The translations under genes were made by a program, and so were the position numbers. From assembly GCA_004151065.3 (NCBI GenBank), contig NWUY0300016828.1:51519-62386 (forward strand): 10,868 nucleotides of DNA. Direction: 5' to 3'. Position 1 is the stretch's first letter. Every line of letters begins with the position of its first letter. Shown piece after piece: positions 8,361-10,868 of the stretch. The DNA is from Larix sibirica (lineage: Eukaryota; Streptophyta; Pinopsida; Pinales; Pinaceae). The notes beneath the pieces were generated by a model. The model was not told the DNA's origin. It made no database searches and saw nothing but the letters and a program-made list of their open reading frames with translations.

Positions 8361-8544
8361 CATATATATTAATATATACACTAAGATACATTGTAATAAA
8401 TACCTGTTTATGTCAATGTCTACATGCATTTATATTAATATATACATTATTATGTATTGTTATATCACTAATATATGCATTGGTATATATATTAATATTT
8501 ATACATCATGATATATATTGACATAAATATCAATTTAAATATAT

Positions 8545-8595
8545 GAAATTATATATATATATATATATCAAGAAATTATATATATATATATATAT
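8545..8595. repeat. Duplicated GAAATTA(TA)n microsatellite pair
   Basis: Two near-identical units, each GAAATTATATATAT… ending in C (TA runs 8550-8568 and 8577-8595), lie next to each other, so a microsatellite plus its flank was duplicated. Confidence 0.85.
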
Positions 8596-8656
8596 CCTCA
8601 TATTGATCATTGTCAAAATTATGAAATCCTAAAACAATATTAATTAATTTGTTGCT

Positions 8657-8677
8657 ATTGTTTATTGTTTATTGTTT
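8657..8677. repeat. (ATTGTTT)3 tandem repeat
   Basis: Three exact 7-base units in a row. Confidence 0.85.
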
Positions 8678-8693
8678 AGGGGATCTTAAATTA

Positions 8694-9096
8694 GCACAAT
8701 CACACTTAATGTGTGGTAGGTGATAATCAATATGCCACAAGTTAAGTACCACCAACTGCAACTAAGTTATATGTTATTTGTTCTCCATGTGTGGTAGTGA
8801 CCATCCATTGTCTATGCCTCAATTATATCACATGCCTTCTTCTATTAAAATGGTTTGTTTGCTACAAAGTGCTCCTTATCCATGCATAGCTACAAGTTAT
8901 CCATGCATCAATTAATTTTTATTACATGGATATTATATCTTTACACCNATCAATTACCAATTATTTTTTATTTTTTTATAATTGTTTATTTTGAATTTGG
9001 AATGACTGCCATAAAATCAATCTGGACAATACACTTGTCTCATCCTCTTGCAATCTAGGAAAATCATACTTGCTAGTCTGCCCCAAATTCTAAACT
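8694..9096. repeat. Diverged tandem repeat, unit A
   Basis: Shares two blocks with unit B. Block 1 (8694-8820) includes CACAAGTTAAGT, TTGTTCTCCATG and TTGTCTATGCCT. Block 2 (about 8970-9096) includes ATAATTGTTTATTT, GCCATAAAATCAA and TACACTTGT-TCATCCTC. Between them unit A has roughly 125 bases absent from B, containing two ATCCATGCAT motifs and an ambiguous base at 8948. The small open frame at 8855-9058 crosses this and is not supported as a gene. Confidence 0.75.
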
Positions 9097-9362
9097 AGCA
9101 TGACCACTTAAGTTGTGGCCGGTGAACACCAATAGGACACAAGTTAAGTTCTATGAACAAGTTGAGTGTTACTTGTTCTCCATGCTTAGTTGTAATCACT
9201 TGTTGTCTATGCCTTTGCTACTTCTTCTTCTATATCTATATTTTTTTTTAAATATAATTGTTTATTTCAAACTTGCCATAAAATCAACTTGGATAGTACA
9301 CTTGTTTCATCCTCATGCAATCTAAGAAAAACATACTACTCCACCGAAAATTCTAAATTCTA
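9097..9362. repeat. Diverged tandem repeat, unit B
   Basis: Same block order as unit A but more compact: block 1 at 9097-9216 and block 2 at 9241-9362, ending AAATTCTAAATTCTAAAA. Divergence from A is clearly larger than between the 1.79-kb copies. The unit ends about 55 bases before the copia LTR. Confidence 0.75.
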
Positions 9363-9416
9363 AAAACCTATCGACGTTAAAATGTGCAATCTAAAATCAT
9401 GTATGAGGAACTCCCT

Positions 9417-9791
9417 TGTTAAAATTGTGACAACTAATTAACAATAGATGGTTTCACAAAAATGGGTATTGATTTACTAAACCTGGGCAATTTGTCGAAC
9501 CGTTGGTTGGTTGGAAGTTACTCTAATTGGTGGGCAGTTCTCCTAACTTGTAACTTCTCAATCAAATGTATTTGTATGTGATTTGAAAGGAGTATGATTG
9601 TGTGGAATGTATGGATAAGAAAATTCCTGATTGTAATCTCCATTATTGAAAGGAATAAGACACCGATACTTTCCCTTGTGGATGTTTCCCCCACTTTGGG
9701 GTTTTACCACGTTAAACTTCTTGTGTTATTTTCTGTTCTATTTGTCATTTTTCTTGTCTATTAAGTTCAATTCAGACTCCAAATACCAACA
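9417..9791 (+). mobile_element. 5' LTR of Ty1/copia element
   Basis: The 3' boundary is strong: …ATACCAACA at 9791, two bases, then the initiator-Met primer-binding site. The proposed 5' boundary TGTTAAAA at 9417 gives a TGTT…AACA inverted terminus and a length of 375 bases, normal for plant copia LTRs. Near the R/U5 side the block TTCCCTTGTGGATG … CCCCCACTTTGGGG … ACCACGTTAAA closely resembles the conserved stem-loop region of Tnt1-type LTRs. No clear TATA box is seen. The target-site duplication cannot be checked because the 3' end is outside the window. Confidence 0.75.
9689..9701 (+). promoter_or_regulatory. Conserved LTR stem-loop
   Basis: CCCCA-CTT-TGGGG forms a 5-bp stem just before ACCACGTTAAA. 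Copia LTRs of the Tnt1 kind carry a comparable hairpin in the transcribed part near the RNA 3' end. Its exact role here is inferred. Confidence 0.5.
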
Positions 9792-9793
9792 AG

Positions 9794-9806
9794 TGGTGTC
9801 AGAGTC
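9794..9806 (+). other. Primer-binding site, initiator tRNA-Met type
   Basis: TGGTGTCAGAGTC differs slightly from the canonical TGGTATCAGAGCC. It starts two bases after the LTR end CAACA. This fixes the orientation of the element and the LTR boundary. Confidence 0.85.
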
Positions 9807-9947
9807 GAAGGTGAAGCCGGACCTGGAGAGAGAGCCGGAGAGAACCGCCATCCAAGAGCCACCATCCTTGATAGCCGTCGTCTTTTCGAAGGTGGAGGCG
9901 AAGCTGGAGAGAGCCGAGATATATATCTATTTTTTCGAAGACAAAGC

Positions 9948-10014
9948 TGTGGAGGAGTCCGTCTATGGAGGAGCCCATGCTATGGAGGAGCCCGTGCTAT
10001 GGAGGAGCCTGTGA
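9948..10014 (+). repeat. 17-bp tandem repeats in copia leader
   Basis: TATGGAGGAGCCCATGC-type units start at 9964, 9981 and 9998 with one or two changes. A fourth, imperfect unit precedes them at 9948 (TGTGGAGGAGTCCGTC). GAG(A/G)AG(A/T)(C/G)C-like pieces continue to about 10120. The array probably grew by slippage. Confidence 0.85.
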
Positions 10015-10380
10015 AGTAGTGGAGAGTCTCCATTTCAGTGTAAGAGAGTCCGCATAGCCATTTCGGAGGAGAGCCGTCATTTCAGTAGAGAGTCACCCGC
10101 GAACAGAACGGAGGAGATCCGTCATTCTTGTCGCTGTTTGTAAAAAAGAGAGACGTTCGCGAATAGAAGGGAGGTTTGTGCCCTGTGGAGAAGAAGAAGA
10201 CCAAGTATGTCAGTGGGTGAAGGAACCACCTGCGTGAAATGAGTCTGCCAGTGGAGCTTGAGCTTGTACGTTGCAGCCTATAGCAGCCCATAGATTGTGA
10301 AGGTAGAGCTTGCATCATTGTGGGTGTTTGCATTCGAAGGTATTTTTTGTCTTATTATTTTTCTGAGAAAATATTTTGGA

Positions 10381-10395
10381 TATATATATATATAT
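10381..10395. repeat. Short (TA)n microsatellite
   Basis: Seven and a half TA units in the leader just upstream of the gag start codon. Confidence 0.85.
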
Positions 10396-10426
10396 TTGGG
10401 AAGTCTATGTTTAAAAAAAAAAATTG

Positions 10427-10868
10427 ATGGCAAAAATGTCAAATACTAAATTCGAAATTGAGAAGTTTAATGGCAAAAATAATTTTCAATTGTGAAAACT
10501 TAAGATGCGAGATCTGTTAGTTCAACAAGGGTTGCAGAAGGCCTTATATGGAAAGAAAAAGAAAATTGTAACTATGACAGATGATGAATGGGAGGAAGTA
10601 GATGTCAGAGCACTTAACACAATTCGGTTATGCCTTGCGGATGATGTCTTGTTTAATATCGCTAGAGAAAAGTCAACATCAAGTTTATGGAGTAAATTGG
10701 AAAGCCTGTATATTAAGAAGTCTTTGACAAACATAATTTACTTGAAGAGGTAGCTATATAGTATGAAAATGAAATAAGGTACGAAGATTGCAGATCATTT
10801 GAATGCGTTTAATACTCTTATTTTCCAGTTGAGTAGTATGGATGTTAAGATCGATGATGAAGATAAGG
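10427..10868 (+). pseudogene. Copia gag, defective and cut by window end
   Basis: Gag forms the virus-like particle that packages the element's RNA. The start is the ATG at 10427 (MAKMSNTKFEIEKFNGKNNF), which precedes the family-typical KFNG motif and continues in one frame to the window end. Recognisable blocks of the copia-type gag domain (UBN2 family) follow: MRDLLVQQGLQKAL, DDEWEEVD, ALNTIRLCLADDV, SLWSKLESLYIKKSLTN, YLKR-LYSMKMK-GTKIADHL, LNAFNTLIFQLSSMDVKI. Three in-frame stops break it: TGA at 10493 (family has Trp), TAG at 10751 (family Gln) and TAA at 10775 (family usually Glu). The longest uninterrupted piece is 10505-10750. The zinc knuckle and pol lie beyond the window. No frameshift was seen. 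Confidence 0.9.

Larger units (their letters stand above)
9807..10426 (+). mobile_element. Copia leader between primer-binding site and gag
   Basis: About 620 bases, rich in GGAGAG/GAGCC motifs and less AT-rich than the surroundings, ending in a (TA) run at 10381-10395 and an A-run before the gag start. The open frame at 9646-10014 spans the LTR, primer-binding site and this leader and is therefore not a gene. The minus-strand frame 10082-10333 is likewise unsupported. Confidence 0.7.

Noticed and set aside
8267-8521. Plus-strand open frame rich in Tyr and Ile
   Set aside because: It is a translation of AT microsatellite sequence.
9646-10014. Plus-strand open frame of 122 codons
   Set aside because: It runs from inside the LTR through the primer-binding site into the leader and ends in the 17-bp repeats. 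Its position is explained by the retrotransposon structure.

Overview
The window looks like repeat-rich nuclear DNA of a land plant. The evidence is a plant-type Ty1/copia retrotransposon with an initiator-Met primer-binding site and a Tnt1-like gag, the end of a Ty3/gypsy (Del/Tekay-like) LTR, and a broken copy of the plant DNA topoisomerase VI A-subunit gene (TOP6A / SPO11-3 family). The DNA is AT-rich, has several (TA)n microsatellites and two ambiguous bases, and holds old, decayed elements. That would suit a large-genome plant, possibly a gymnosperm, but lineage cannot be fixed from this sequence alone. I see no intact protein-coding gene, tRNA, rRNA or CRISPR array.

Layout. (1) 1-195: internal edge of a gypsy-type element on the minus strand, with its primer-binding site at 181-192. 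Its LTR starts at 196 and runs rightward; the far end was not found. This AT-rich stretch contains a 13-bp perfect inverted repeat (731-767), a 30-bp direct repeat and a 23-bp tandem duplication. (2) 1000-1575: less AT-rich sequence with a 57-bp-period duplication (1231-1334), leading into (3) 1576-2148: a TOP6A pseudogene on the plus strand with frameshifts, stops and deletions, including loss of the TOPRIM DxD metal-binding motif. It ends abruptly at a (TA)n/T microsatellite. (4) 2181-3203: AT-rich sequence without a gene. (5) 3204-6790: two head-to-tail copies of a roughly 1.79-kb unit of unknown identity, well over 90% identical where compared. Each copy contains a nested 90-91-bp tandem duplication with a GGAAAGCA/TGCTTTCC hairpin. 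(6) 6791-8260: unassigned sequence, locally richer in GC. (7) 8270-8600: AT microsatellites. (8) 8694-9362: an older, diverged tandem duplication. (9) 9417-10868: the 5' part of a copia element on the plus strand (LTR, primer-binding site, leader with 17-bp repeats, start of gag). Three in-frame stops show that it is defective.

There is no operon-like cooperation here. The content is transposon remains, a gene relic and segmental repeats. The most informative objects are the TOP6A relic and the nested tandem repeat of unknown type. I found no convincing new functional system.
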